Positions 8,665-16,760 of a stretch of DNA of 32,786 bases are shown in pieces. The position numbers were made by a program, and so were the translations under genes. Source of the DNA: Vulcanimicrobiota bacterium (lineage in GTDB: Bacteria; Vulcanimicrobiota; Vulcanimicrobiia; Vulcanimicrobiales; Vulcanimicrobiaceae); contig PLTN01000091.1 of assembly GCA_003164495.1 (NCBI GenBank), positions 17,070 to 49,855 of the forward strand, in the 5' to 3' direction. The notes below the pieces were generated by a model. That model was not told the DNA's origin and ran no database searches. It saw only the letters and a list, made by a program, of their open reading frames with translations. Position 1 is the first letter of the stretch, and every line of letters begins with the position of its first letter.

Positions 8665-9653
8665 CAGTTATCTTTCTCGAAGACCGAGGGGTCGACCGCG
8701 ACGTTCGTTTGGTAATCGGTGTACGTGCCGTACGCGACGGCGCGGACGTGCGGAATTTTGATGTCGGCGCGTTGCGAGCTCAGCAGCCGGTATCCGCCGA
8801 TGTCGCGGAACGACTGTGACATCGTGATCGAGCCGCCGTTGTAGTAATCGTAACGAATCTGATCGATCGACCACCTGAGGGGATCGATGAGAACCGTTTC
8901 GTGATCGATCATTCCGCGCACGCGCTGCACCAGCGTCAGCGCGATGTCGTGATGCTTCTCGAAGGACACATCGCCGGCCGTCGTGATCACGAAGCGCCGC
9001 TCCCAATTCGAGGGGTCGCCGACGTCGGTGTAGAGTTTTTCGAAGCCGCGCGCATACGAGGGCAGCTTATCGAACACGACCTCGTAGTTCGACGGGCGCT
9101 TGTAATAGGTCGTCGCATCGAGGTGTTCGCGAATGAACGGAAACGAGCTCAAACGGATGTCGACGTGCAAGCGGCCCTGGAACGATGAGAGATTCGGGTT
9201 GCGCTCGATCACGCGTGCGATGATCGCCGCCGGATCGCTGGGCGCGGCTTCGGGCGCAGGGGCGGCCTTGGCCGGCCAGGCACCGGCGCTGCCGACGAGC
9301 GCCGCCAGCGTGGCGGCCACAACGCGCGGGATCCAGCGCCGGTGGCGGCCGCGCGGAGCGGATTCGGGATCGATCGGGAGCGCGAAGACGCGGTCCAACC
9401 CGTAAATGGCAAGCGCGTCGCGCAAAGCCGGGGTAAGCGCCTCGACGGCGATGGCCCCGCCCACTTCGCGCAGCCGGCGCAGCCCGCCGACCAGCGTGGC
9501 AATGAGCTCTTGCGGCAGGATCTCGCCCTCGAGCGCCACGATCAGCCGGGGAGCGGGAACCTTCGCGACGAGCAAATCGTCAACCAGCGCCTCGAAGTGG
9601 GCGCGGGCGTTTTCGTCGTCGACGGCTAACGTCAGGTGGGTCGGTTCGTTCAT
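8664..9653 (-). CDS. STAS-like domain fused through a membrane segment to a LolA-like domain
   Basis: 329 aa from the ATG at 9653 (protein begins MNEPTH). The frame is open 48 bp further upstream, but that would run into the first operator. Residues 5-95 look like a STAS domain: 'RLIVALEGEILPQEL', 'LVGGLRRLREVGGAIAVEAL' and 'ALRDALAIYGLDRVFALP' match the strand-helix pattern of anti-sigma-factor antagonists, but the usual DSSG serine motif is missing. A basic stretch (RGRHRRW) precedes one membrane segment (about 109-125). Residues 140-329 resemble LolA-type lipoprotein-carrier or DUF-type periplasmic domains ('NLSSFQGRLHVDIRL', 'SNYEVVFDKLP'). It is first in the efflux operon. The domain calls are by eye and the function is unknown. 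Confidence 0.72.
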   Translation of the reverse strand: MNEPTHLTLAVDDENARAHFEALVDDLLVAKVPAPRLIVALEGEILPQELIATLVGGLRRLREVGGAIAVEALTPALRDALAIYGLDRVFALPIDPESAPRGRHRRWIPRVVAATLAALVGSAGAWPAKAAPAPEAAPSDPAAIIARVIERNPNLSSFQGRLHVDIRLSSFPFIREHLDATTYYKRPSNYEVVFDKLPSYARGFEKLYTDVGDPSNWERRFVITTAGDVSFEKHHDIALTLVQRVRGMIDHETVLIDPLRWSIDQIRYDYYNGGSITMSQSFRDIGGYRLLSSQRADIKIPHVRAVAYGTYTDYQTNVAVDPSVFEKDN

Positions 9654-9668
9654 TGCTCTCATCATGCG

Positions 9669-9682
9669 TGTAAGTACTTGCA
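9669..9682. promoter_or_regulatory. Palindromic operator candidate 1 for the TetR regulator
   Basis: TGTAAGTACTTGCA is a near-perfect 14-bp palindrome with one mismatched pair. It lies 15 bp upstream of the fusion-gene ATG, between the divergent efflux operon and the serine hydrolase gene. It shares its half-site, ACTTGCA, with the palindrome at 9709-9726. Size and placement are typical for autoregulatory TetR operators. Confidence 0.7.
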
Positions 9683-9708
9683 TAACCATACCGCAAGCCA
9701 ACTCCTAG

Positions 9709-9726
9709 TGCAAGTACTCACTTGCA
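9709..9726. promoter_or_regulatory. Palindromic operator candidate 2 for the TetR regulator
   Basis: TGCAAGTACTCACTTGCA consists of perfect 7-bp arms around a 4-bp centre. The same half-site occurs 27-40 bp away in operator candidate 1. Because it also lies 31 bp upstream of the serine hydrolase start, the regulator may control both directions. Confidence 0.7.
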
Positions 9727-9757
9727 TTTCGATTCCGCACCACCCCGGGAGGCTGCG

Positions 9758-10543
9758 GTGATCGATTCCGCCGAGGTCGCCATCGCCGCCGACGCCGCCG
9801 GCCTCGGCTCCGCCACGATCTATCTGGCCGCGCTCGACCGCGAGCGCCCGCGCCTCGCGCTCGATTCCGGCCGGCCGATCTACCCCGCCAGCATGATCAA
9901 GGTTCCGCTTGCCGCGGCCACGGCGTCCGCCGTCGATGCCGGCCGGGTGCGCTGGGACGACCCGATCGAGGTGTTGGCGGCCAACATGACCTTCAACGAT
10001 GCTCCCTCTCCTTTAGAGCCCGGCTACGTCGCGACGGTCATCGAGCTGGTCGAGCTGATGCTCACACGTTCGGACAACGTCGCGACCAACGTGCTGATGG
10101 ATGTCCTCGGCCGCGAGCCGGCCACGGTCGACGCGCACGCGCTCGGACTGCGCGAGACGGCGTTCCGGCGCAAACTCTCGGGCAAGCTGCCGCTGATCGA
10201 CGACCCCGCCGCCACCGGCCGCAACAGCCACCCGGCTCGCGAAGCCGCCGACTTGTTCGAGGGGATCGCGCGCGGCAGCATGCCCTCGAGCCTGCTGCTG
10301 CACCGCTTTCTGCGCGGCCAGGTCTGGAACACCAAACTCTCGGCCGGCCTCGAGCCCGGCGATCGGTTTGCGCACAAGACCGGCGACACCGACGACACGA
10401 GCCATGACGGCGGGATCCTAGAGCTGGCCGGCGGCGGCCGCTACGTTATCGTCGTCTACAGTGAATTGGCATCGAACGACGAGACCGACGCGCGTTTCGC
10501 CGCGTTCATGCGGCGGATACGGTCCCGGCTCGTCGAGGGGTGA
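9758..10543 (+). CDS. Class A beta-lactamase-like serine hydrolase (probably not a true beta-lactamase)
   Basis: 261 aa from GTG 9758, chosen because GGGAGG lies 5 bases upstream. A longer TTG start at 9722 would sit inside the operator palindrome. The three penicillin-recognising motifs are present: SxxK as S45-M-I-K48, SDN at 105-107 and KTG at 207-209. The omega-loop region after 'LGLRETAFRRKL' has no ExxLN glutamate, which class A enzymes need for deacylation, so efficient beta-lactam hydrolysis is unlikely. No signal peptide is seen, also unlike a secreted lactamase. It could be a cytosolic esterase or peptidase. It lies 28 bp upstream of the Liv-type operon and may be co-transcribed with it. 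Confidence 0.85.
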   Translation: MIDSAEVAIAADAAGLGSATIYLAALDRERPRLALDSGRPIYPASMIKVPLAAATASAVDAGRVRWDDPIEVLAANMTFNDAPSPLEPGYVATVIELVELMLTRSDNVATNVLMDVLGREPATVDAHALGLRETAFRRKLSGKLPLIDDPAATGRNSHPAREAADLFEGIARGSMPSSLLLHRFLRGQVWNTKLSAGLEPGDRFAHKTGDTDDTSHDGGILELAGGGRYVIVVYSELASNDETDARFAAFMRRIRSRLVEG

Positions 10544-10571
10544 GGCGAACGGGCGCGAAACTTTTTTGCCC

Positions 10572-11708
10572 ATGAAGAAAACGCTCTTGTGCGCGCTGGC
10601 ACTCACGCTTGCGCTTGGTACCGCGCTTCCCGGTGCCGCCGCGCTGACCCGGGGGCCCGCCGCGGGCAAGACGGTCAAGGTCGGCGTCATCGCCGACGTG
10701 ACGGGCTCCGGCGCCGTCTACGGCACGATGCAAAAGAACGCGTACGATCTCGCCAACGACGACGTAAAGACGGGCATCATCGACGCCGGCGGCGCGAGCC
10801 TGTCGTTCGACGTCGAAGACGCCGCGAGCGATCCGGCCCAAGTCGTGAACCTGATGCAGAAGTTCACCACCGACGGTTCGACGCCGCTGGTTCTCGGTCC
10901 GACGCTCTCGGGCGAGGCGTTCCGCGCGTTCCCGATCGCGAAAGCCGCGAACTTCCCGGTGATGGGCACGTCGACGACCGCCGAGGGCGTGACGGCCATC
11001 GGACCGACGGTCTTCCGCGACTCGCTCGCCGAATCGCAAGCCATCCCGCCGACGGTGGCCCGCGTGCAGCAAACGTGGCACGCCAAAACGGTGGCGATCA
11101 TCTACGGCGACGACAACGCGTTCACCAAGACCGACGGCGATCTGTTCGCGCGCGAATTTCAGAAGACCGGCGCGTCCGTCGTCGACACCGAGACCTTCCA
11201 TATCGGCGATAAAGATTTCGGACCGGCGCTGACCAAGATCGCGTCGAAGAAGCCCGATGCAATCGCCATCGGCGGCCTCTTCCCCGAAGCGACGCAGATC
11301 ATCGCGCAAGCCGGCAAACTCGGCATCAAAGCCCACATGGTCGGCGGCAACGGACTGAATTCCACGCAGATGTATCAGACGGCCGGCCCGGCGTCGGTCG
11401 GCGTGGTCGTCGGCGCAGCCTGGTATATCGGCGGCAAGTATACCGGTAACCTCGAGTTCGTGCAGCGCTTCAAAGCGAAGTACGGCACGACGCCCGATCA
11501 ATTCGCCGCTCAGGCGTACGCGGCGGCGCAAGTCGTGGCGTCGCTCGTCAAAGCGGGCGCCGTCACCAAAGACGCGATGCTTGCCGGATTGCGCAACGTG
11601 CGCGTGGTGCAGACGGTGCTCGGCCCGATCGCTTTCGATCAGAACCGCGACGTGAAGGCTGCGCCGGTCGTGTTGAAGATCGTCAAAGGCGGCTTCGCCT
11701 ATTTCTAA
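10572..11708 (+). CDS. livK: Branched-chain amino acid-type ABC transporter substrate-binding protein
   Basis: 378 aa from ATG 10572, which gives a classical signal peptide (MKK, hydrophobic core about residues 4-22, Ala-rich cleavage site); the upstream open frame has no such start. The mature protein has the type I periplasmic binding fold: 'VKVGVIADVTGSGAVYGTMQKNAYDLANDD', 'LVLGPTLSGEAFRAFPIAKAANFPVMGTSTT', 'VAIIYGDDNAFTKTDGDLF' and 'FAAQAYAAAQVV'. LivK-like proteins bind amino acids, amides or aromatic acids, so the ligand cannot be told from sequence. It is first in the livKHMGF-type operon. No good Shine-Dalgarno site precedes it, so translation may be coupled to the hydrolase upstream. 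Confidence 0.92.
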   Translation: MKKTLLCALALTLALGTALPGAAALTRGPAAGKTVKVGVIADVTGSGAVYGTMQKNAYDLANDDVKTGIIDAGGASLSFDVEDAASDPAQVVNLMQKFTTDGSTPLVLGPTLSGEAFRAFPIAKAANFPVMGTSTTAEGVTAIGPTVFRDSLAESQAIPPTVARVQQTWHAKTVAIIYGDDNAFTKTDGDLFAREFQKTGASVVDTETFHIGDKDFGPALTKIASKKPDAIAIGGLFPEATQIIAQAGKLGIKAHMVGGNGLNSTQMYQTAGPASVGVVVGAAWYIGGKYTGNLEFVQRFKAKYGTTPDQFAAQAYAAAQVVASLVKAGAVTKDAMLAGLRNVRVVQTVLGPIAFDQNRDVKAAPVVLKIVKGGFAYF

Positions 11709-11726
11709 GACGACGGCCATCTAGTT

Positions 11727-12605
11727 TTGCTCGCGCAACAGCTCGTCAACGGGCTTTTCTTAGGCGCCGTTTACGCGCTGTTCGCGGTCGGCTACACGCT
11801 CGTCTTCGGCGTGCTCGATATCCTCAATCTCGCGCACGCCGCGATCTACATGATCGCCGCGTTCACCGCATACTCGCTCGTCGCGCACGGCCTGCCGATC
11901 GGCGTCGCGTTCGTGGGCGGCGTGATCTTGGCCGGTGTCGTCGGCATTCTGCTCGACCGGATCGCCTTCGCACCGCTGCGCCGGCGTAACGCGGGCACGC
12001 TCGTACCCTTGATCTCGTCGATCGGCGCCGCGATCATCATCGGAGCGATCGCGCGCGGCATCTACGGCATCGATGAGCGGCACTTCGTCGAAGGCGGCAT
12101 CGACTCGCCGCCGATCCATCTGGGTCCGGTGACCTTCACCGCGGTTGAGGCTCTCATCTTCGCGACGGCGATCGTGCTGATGCTGGTCCTCAGCTACGTG
12201 TTACGCGCGACGACGCTCGGCCGCAACATCCGTGCCGTTTCGCAAGACCGCATCGCGGCGGCGCTGCTGGGCGTGAACATCGAGCGCACGATCGCCGCGA
12301 CCTTCTTCATCGCATCGGCGCTCGGCGGTGCGGCCGGCATCCTCACGGGGCTCGAATACAATTCCGTCAGCATCGACATGGCGGGCTCGATCGAGCTCAA
12401 AGGGTTGGCGGTGATCATTCTCGGTGGCATGGGCAGCATCACGGGCGCCGTGATCGGCGGCTTCGTGATCGGCGCCGTCGAGACGTTCGCCGTGGCTTAC
12501 GGGCTCTCCGAATGGCGCGACGCCTTGACGTTCGGTGTGATGTTCGTGATCTTGGTGGCCCGTCCGGCCGGCATTTTCGGCGCCCGCGCGCTGCGCAACG
12601 CATGA
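11727..12605 (+). CDS. livH: ABC transporter permease, LivH type
   Basis: 292 aa starting at a TTG, since the family consensus ('LAQQLVNGLFLGAVYALFAVGYTLVFGVLDILNLAHA') begins immediately there. About eight hydrophobic segments fill the protein. The C-terminal 'ELKGLAVIILGGMGSITGAVIGGFVIGAVE' is the conserved cytoplasmic loop that contacts the ATPases. With LivM it forms the inner-membrane channel of the importer. It follows the binding-protein gene by 18 bp and overlaps livM by 4 bp. Confidence 0.94.
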   Translation: MLAQQLVNGLFLGAVYALFAVGYTLVFGVLDILNLAHAAIYMIAAFTAYSLVAHGLPIGVAFVGGVILAGVVGILLDRIAFAPLRRRNAGTLVPLISSIGAAIIIGAIARGIYGIDERHFVEGGIDSPPIHLGPVTFTAVEALIFATAIVLMLVLSYVLRATTLGRNIRAVSQDRIAAALLGVNIERTIAATFFIASALGGAAGILTGLEYNSVSIDMAGSIELKGLAVIILGGMGSITGAVIGGFVIGAVETFAVAYGLSEWRDALTFGVMFVILVARPAGIFGARALRNA

Positions 12606-13456
12606 CGTTCTTCGTTCAGTTCTACGCGCAGCATTCGCGTCTGCTCGACGAGATCGGCATCAACGCGCTGCTCGCGCTCTCGCTCTCGGTCTCGCTCCAG
12701 GCCGGCCAACTCGCGCTGGCGCAAGCCGGCTTCGCCGGGATCGCCGCGTACGTATCGGCAATTGCGAGCATGCAATACCACTGGCCGCTCTTCGCGAGCA
12801 TCCTGCTGGCCGTTGCGTGCTCGACGCTCGTGGCAGCGTTGCTCGCCTATCCGGTGCGCCGGTTGCGCGGCATTTTTCTCGCGATCGCGACCGTCGGTTT
12901 CGGCGAGATCGTGCGTGTGATCGTGAACAACCTCAGCATCACCGGCGGCGCCGAAGGCCTGAGCGGAATCCCCAACGACGTCAACACGGGAATCATCTAC
13001 GGCAGCCTCGCCGTGGTCGCGATCGCGCTGTTCGGCTTGGCGCGCACGAAGTTCGCGCTGGCGGTAGCCCTCACGCGCGAAGACGAAGCCGCGGCACGCG
13101 GCGTGGGCGTCGACACCGGTCTGGTGCGCTTCGCCTCGCTCGCCCTCGGTGGCGCGATCGCCGGCCTCGCCGGCGCGCTCTACGCGCACGCGTTCTACTT
13201 CCTCGCCCCGGCCGACTTCGGCTTTCCGCGCATGGAAGAGATCCTCGTCTGGTGCGTGATCGGCGGCGTGACGAGCCCCATCGGCGCGGTGGCCGGCGCG
13301 GCGTTCCTCTCGATCTTGCCGGAGATCATTCGCGGGCTGGCCGACTTCCGCGAGATCACGAACGGCATCATCTTGCTGGTCGTGATCCTGTTTGCGCCCA
13401 GCGGCCTCTCGGTGTTGTGGCGCGCGCGACGGGCAACGGTACCGCGCGATGCCTGA
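12602..13456 (+). CDS. livM: ABC transporter permease, LivM type
   Basis: 284 aa from ATG 12602, overlapping the livH stop as ATGA; an upstream open frame inside livH is not used. Typical LivM sequence follows: 'INALLALSLSVSLQAGQLALAQAGFAGIAAYVSAI', 'VGFGEIVRVIVNNLSITGGAEGLSGIP', and 'VIGGVTSPIGAVAGAAFLSILPE', the loop that contacts the ATPase. About eight membrane segments. It is the second channel subunit of the importer. Its end overlaps the livG start by 8 bp. Confidence 0.94.
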   Translation: MTFFVQFYAQHSRLLDEIGINALLALSLSVSLQAGQLALAQAGFAGIAAYVSAIASMQYHWPLFASILLAVACSTLVAALLAYPVRRLRGIFLAIATVGFGEIVRVIVNNLSITGGAEGLSGIPNDVNTGIIYGSLAVVAIALFGLARTKFALAVALTREDEAAARGVGVDTGLVRFASLALGGAIAGLAGALYAHAFYFLAPADFGFPRMEEILVWCVIGGVTSPIGAVAGAAFLSILPEIIRGLADFREITNGIILLVVILFAPSGLSVLWRARRATVPRDA

Positions 13457-14174
13457 GACGCTGGTCCTCGATGGTGTCGGCGTTCGTTACGGCGGCGTCA
13501 TCGCGCTCGACGCGGTCTCGCTCGCGGTGGCACCGGGCGCAACGCTCGGGCTGATCGGCCCCAACGGTGCCGGCAAGACGACGCTGATCAACGCCGTCAC
13601 CGGCATCGCACCGCTCGCGAGCGGTACGATCGCGCTGGGAGAGCGCCGCCTAAACGGCTTGCCTCCACACCGCATCGCGCGCGCCGGGATCGCGCGCACC
13701 TACCAGAATATCCGTCTCTTCGGCGCCCTGGACGTGCGGACGAACCTCGCGGCGGGCGCGTTCGCTCAGCCCGGCGCCATGAGTGAGGAGGCGGCACGCA
13801 GGTTACTCGAGCGCGCCGGGATTCCGGATCTCGACCTCGCTGCGCTCGCGTCGGCGTTACCCTACGGCGATCAGCGCCGGCTCGAGATCGCCCGCGCGCT
13901 CGCCGCACAGCCGTCGATCCTGATGCTCGACGAGCCCGCCGCCGGAATGAATCCCGCCGAGACCGCGCGGCTGGTCGAAACGATTCGCGCCATCGCAAAT
14001 GCGGGGATCGGCGTCCTGCTGATCGAGCACGATATGACGCTAGTGCGGGCGGCGTGCGACCACGTCGTCGTCCTGAACTTCGGCGAAGTGCTGGCCCGCG
14101 GCACGCCGGCCGAGATAGCGCGCGATCCGGCCGTCATCGAAGCCTACCTGGGCACGACCGAAAGCATCGCGTAA
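13449..14174 (+). CDS. livG: ABC transporter ATPase, LivG type
   Basis: 241 aa from ATG 13449, inside the last codons of livM. Walker A GPNGAGKT is at residues 37-44 and the Q-loop is in 'ARTYQNIRLF' (about 82-91). The signature region 'LPYGDQRRLEIARAL' (137-151) replaces the usual LSGGQ with a Liv-type variant, and Walker B 'ILMLDEP' is at about 157-163, followed by AAGMNP. The segment between the Q-loop and the signature is shorter than in enterobacterial LivG. It energises the importer with LivF. The stop shares one base with the livF start. Confidence 0.94.
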   Translation: MPETLVLDGVGVRYGGVIALDAVSLAVAPGATLGLIGPNGAGKTTLINAVTGIAPLASGTIALGERRLNGLPPHRIARAGIARTYQNIRLFGALDVRTNLAAGAFAQPGAMSEEAARRLLERAGIPDLDLAALASALPYGDQRRLEIARALAAQPSILMLDEPAAGMNPAETARLVETIRAIANAGIGVLLIEHDMTLVRAACDHVVVLNFGEVLARGTPAEIARDPAVIEAYLGTTESIA

Positions 14175-14878
14175 TGGCGCTGCTGGAGGTCACCGGCTTG
14201 TGCGCCGGCTACGGCAAGATCGAAATCTTGCACGACGTCGACGTCGTGCTCGAAGCCGGCACGCTGTGTGCGATCGTCGGCGCGAACGCCGCGGGCAAAA
14301 CGACGTTGCTGCTCGCGATCTCGGCGATCATCAAGAAACGCGCCGGCAGTGTGCGCTTCAACGATGAGGACGTCACCAAACTCGCGCCGCACACGCTGGT
14401 CCACCGCGGCCTCTTGCAAGTGCCGGAAGGCCGCCGCATGCTCGCGCGCATGAGCGTCGAGGAAAACTTGCAAGTGGCGGCAGCGGTGCGCGGCGCAACC
14501 GGCTTCGCCTCGATCGCCGGACTGCTCGACCGCTTCCCGATCCTGCGCACGCGCCGCAACGTCCCGGCCGGGTCGCTCTCCGGCGGCGAACAGCAAATGC
14601 TCGCGATCGCTCGCGCGCTTGCGGCCGGCCCCAAAGCGCTGTTGCTCGACGAACCCTCGATGGGGCTCGCGCCGAAACTCGTCGACGAGATCTTCCACAT
14701 CATCGCCAACGAACGCGCGAACGGCACGTCGATTCTCCTGGTCGAACAAAACGCCCGCCGCGCCCTCTCGATTGCCGACCGCGCCTACGTGATGGACCGC
14801 GGCCGCATCACCCTCTCCGGCACCGGCAACGAACTCCTCAACAACCGCGAAGTAACCGCCGCCTACCTCGGCGCGTAG
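14174..14878 (+). CDS. livF: ABC transporter ATPase, LivF type
   Basis: 234 aa, a typical LivF length. Walker A reads GANAAGKT (36-43), with Ala in place of the common Gly. Then come 'LLQVPEGRRMLARMSVEENL' (the Liv-type Q-loop region), the signature LSGGEQQ (135-141), and Walker B 'ALLLDEPSMGLAP' (about 155-167) with the catalytic Glu present. The gene shares one base with livG and closes the importer operon. Its 3' end overlaps the TRAP transporter gene on the other strand by 16 bp. Confidence 0.94.
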   Translation: MALLEVTGLCAGYGKIEILHDVDVVLEAGTLCAIVGANAAGKTTLLLAISAIIKKRAGSVRFNDEDVTKLAPHTLVHRGLLQVPEGRRMLARMSVEENLQVAAAVRGATGFASIAGLLDRFPILRTRRNVPAGSLSGGEQQMLAIARALAAGPKALLLDEPSMGLAPKLVDEIFHIIANERANGTSILLVEQNARRALSIADRAYVMDRGRITLSGTGNELLNNREVTAAYLGA

Positions 14879-16701
14879 CCGAAGCCGAGGGAGAGTTGTG
14901 GGATTGCGGCGACGCAGATGAGGGCGAGGACGATCGCGAGCAGGTAGGGGACGATGCGCGCGACGGCGAGATCGGGGTCGCATTTGCCGATGGCGCACGC
15001 GGCGTAGTAGCCGGCGCCGAACGGCGGGGCGAAGAGACCGACGCCCATCGCGAGCACCGCGACGATCGCGAAGTGCACTTCGGCGATGCCGGCCGCCTTC
15101 GCGATCGGGAAGAGCAGCGGGCCGAAGAGCACGATCGCAGGGATGCCTTCGAGGATCGAGCCCAGCACGAGAAAGAGCACGATCGCGAGCGCCATGAAGC
15201 CCGCTTTCCCGCCCGGCGCATTCGTGAGGATTGACGCGAGCTGATCCGCAAAGCCCGATTGCGTCAGCGCCCACGCCATCGCGGTTGCCGTGGCGATGAT
15301 CAGCATGATCGCACCTGTGAGGCTGACCGTCTCGCGCAACACCGGATAGAGCCGGCGCCAATCGAACTCGCGGTACACGAAGATGCCGACCAACACCGTG
15401 TAGATGATGCCGATCGTGCTCACTTCGGTCGCCGTCGCGACCCCGCCGAGAATCGCCGAGCGAATGACGAACGGCAACACGAAACCGGGAATCGCAACGA
15501 AGAATGCCCACAGGATGACCCGCAGCGCCGGGCGCGGCGCGAGCTCGGTGCGGTCGTCGCGCGAACGAAGCCAGACCACCACGAGCAGAAACAGCGCGGC
15601 CACGGCCGCCGGTACGAGACCGGCCGCAAAGAGCGCGGCAATCGATACGCCGGTCGTCGAACCGATGATGATCAGCACGAGACTGGGCGGGATCGTCTCC
15701 GCCATCGCGGCCGACGACGCCAGCAGCGCAACGAGTTCGGGCCGCGGTGTGCCCCGCCGCTCCATTTCCGGAAAGAGCACGGGCGCAACCGCCGCCATGT
15801 CGGCCGCCTTGGCGCCGGAAATCCCCGAGACCAGATACATCGCGAAGACGAGCACGAAACCGAGGCCGCCGCGCAAATGGCCCACCACGCTTGCCAGCGC
15901 CGCCACGAGGCGCTTCGCGATGCCCGCGTTCCCCATCAGCAGCCCCAGCACGATGAAGAGCGGGATCGCGAGCAGGATCAGGCTCGAGATGCCCTCGTCC
16001 ATCCGGTCGACGACCGTGCTCAGCGGAACGCTCGTCGTCAACCCGAGGTAACTCAACGTGCCGAAACCGAACGCGAACGCGATCGGTATGCCGATGGCCA
16101 CGCACGCGCCGACGAGCAGCACGAAGAACACCAGCAGGTTGAAGTTTCCGAGCGGTACGAGCAGCGGCCGGCCGAAGTAGGCCGCGACGCACACGACGAG
16201 CGCAACGGCCACCACGACGATGACTTGTTTGGGCGGCGCTTCGATCAAACGCAGCACCGAGATGATAAGAAACGCAATCAGCGCCACGACGATCGAGGCG
16301 ATCACGTCGGAGTGCGGGATGCCGAGCACCGGCGTGAGATCGGTCTGCTCCTGAATGAGGAAGGTCCGGCTCGCGGGGAAGAGCTCGAGTGCAAAGAGCG
16401 CCACCACCACCGACGAGATGACGTCGAGCAGCGAGGCCGTCTCCGGGCTCACGCGCCGCACGATCGCCGTCAAACGGATGTGTTCCCGGCGCCGGTAGGC
16501 GGAGATCGCTCCGAGCATCGCGAGCCACAACAGCAGAATCGTCGCGACCTCATCGGTCCAGACGATCGCGTCGTGCAGGACGTAGCGCGAGAACACACCG
16601 GCTGCAAGAACCGCGACTTCGATGACCAGCAGCACCGCGGCCAGCGGCTCGGTGAGATAGCCGATCCAACGGTCGACGGCGTTCGTCCAGGAGGATTTCA
16701 C
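14863..16701 (-). CDS. TRAP transporter fused small and large permease subunits (DctQM)
   Basis: 612 aa with a GTG start. Residues 1 to about 185 form the small DctQ-like subunit with four membrane segments and the 'FSRYVLHDAIVWTDEVATILLLWLAMLGA' motif. A linker helix leads into the large DctM part (about 195-612) with many membrane segments, including 'GISSLILLAIPLFIVLGLLMGNAGIAKRL', 'SGISGAKAADMAAVAPVLFPEMERRG' and 'PSLVLIIIGSTTGVSIAALFAAG'. TRAP systems import carboxylates and similar solutes using the sodium or proton gradient. The matching binding protein is divergently encoded 59 bp away. No convincing ribosome binding site precedes the GTG. Confidence 0.93.
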   Translation of the reverse strand: MKSSWTNAVDRWIGYLTEPLAAVLLVIEVAVLAAGVFSRYVLHDAIVWTDEVATILLLWLAMLGAISAYRRREHIRLTAIVRRVSPETASLLDVISSVVVALFALELFPASRTFLIQEQTDLTPVLGIPHSDVIASIVVALIAFLIISVLRLIEAPPKQVIVVVAVALVVCVAAYFGRPLLVPLGNFNLLVFFVLLVGACVAIGIPIAFAFGFGTLSYLGLTTSVPLSTVVDRMDEGISSLILLAIPLFIVLGLLMGNAGIAKRLVAALASVVGHLRGGLGFVLVFAMYLVSGISGAKAADMAAVAPVLFPEMERRGTPRPELVALLASSAAMAETIPPSLVLIIIGSTTGVSIAALFAAGLVPAAVAALFLLVVVWLRSRDDRTELAPRPALRVILWAFFVAIPGFVLPFVIRSAILGGVATATEVSTIGIIYTVLVGIFVYREFDWRRLYPVLRETVSLTGAIMLIIATATAMAWALTQSGFADQLASILTNAPGGKAGFMALAIVLFLVLGSILEGIPAIVLFGPLLFPIAKAAGIAEVHFAIVAVLAMGVGLFAPPFGAGYYAACAIGKCDPDLAVARIVPYLLAIVLALICVAAIPQLSLGFGYAPR

Positions 16702-16760
16702 GTTCCCGAAACGTTTACCTCAAACGAAGAACTTTCCTTACGTCAGGCTGGAGGATCTTC

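Noticed and set aside
9722-9757. Longer TTG start for the serine hydrolase
   Set aside because: The codon lies inside the operator palindrome, has no ribosome binding site, and adds no family sequence; GTG 9758 has GGGAGG in place.
10506-11720. A 404-codon minus-strand frame opposite the binding-protein gene
   Set aside because: Arg/Asp/His-rich antisense shadow of a gene with signal peptide and conserved fold.
14144-16528. A 794-codon minus-strand open frame antisense to livF and inside the TRAP gene region
   Set aside because: It is out of frame with the clear TRAP permease and antisense to livF; composition is that of a shadow frame.
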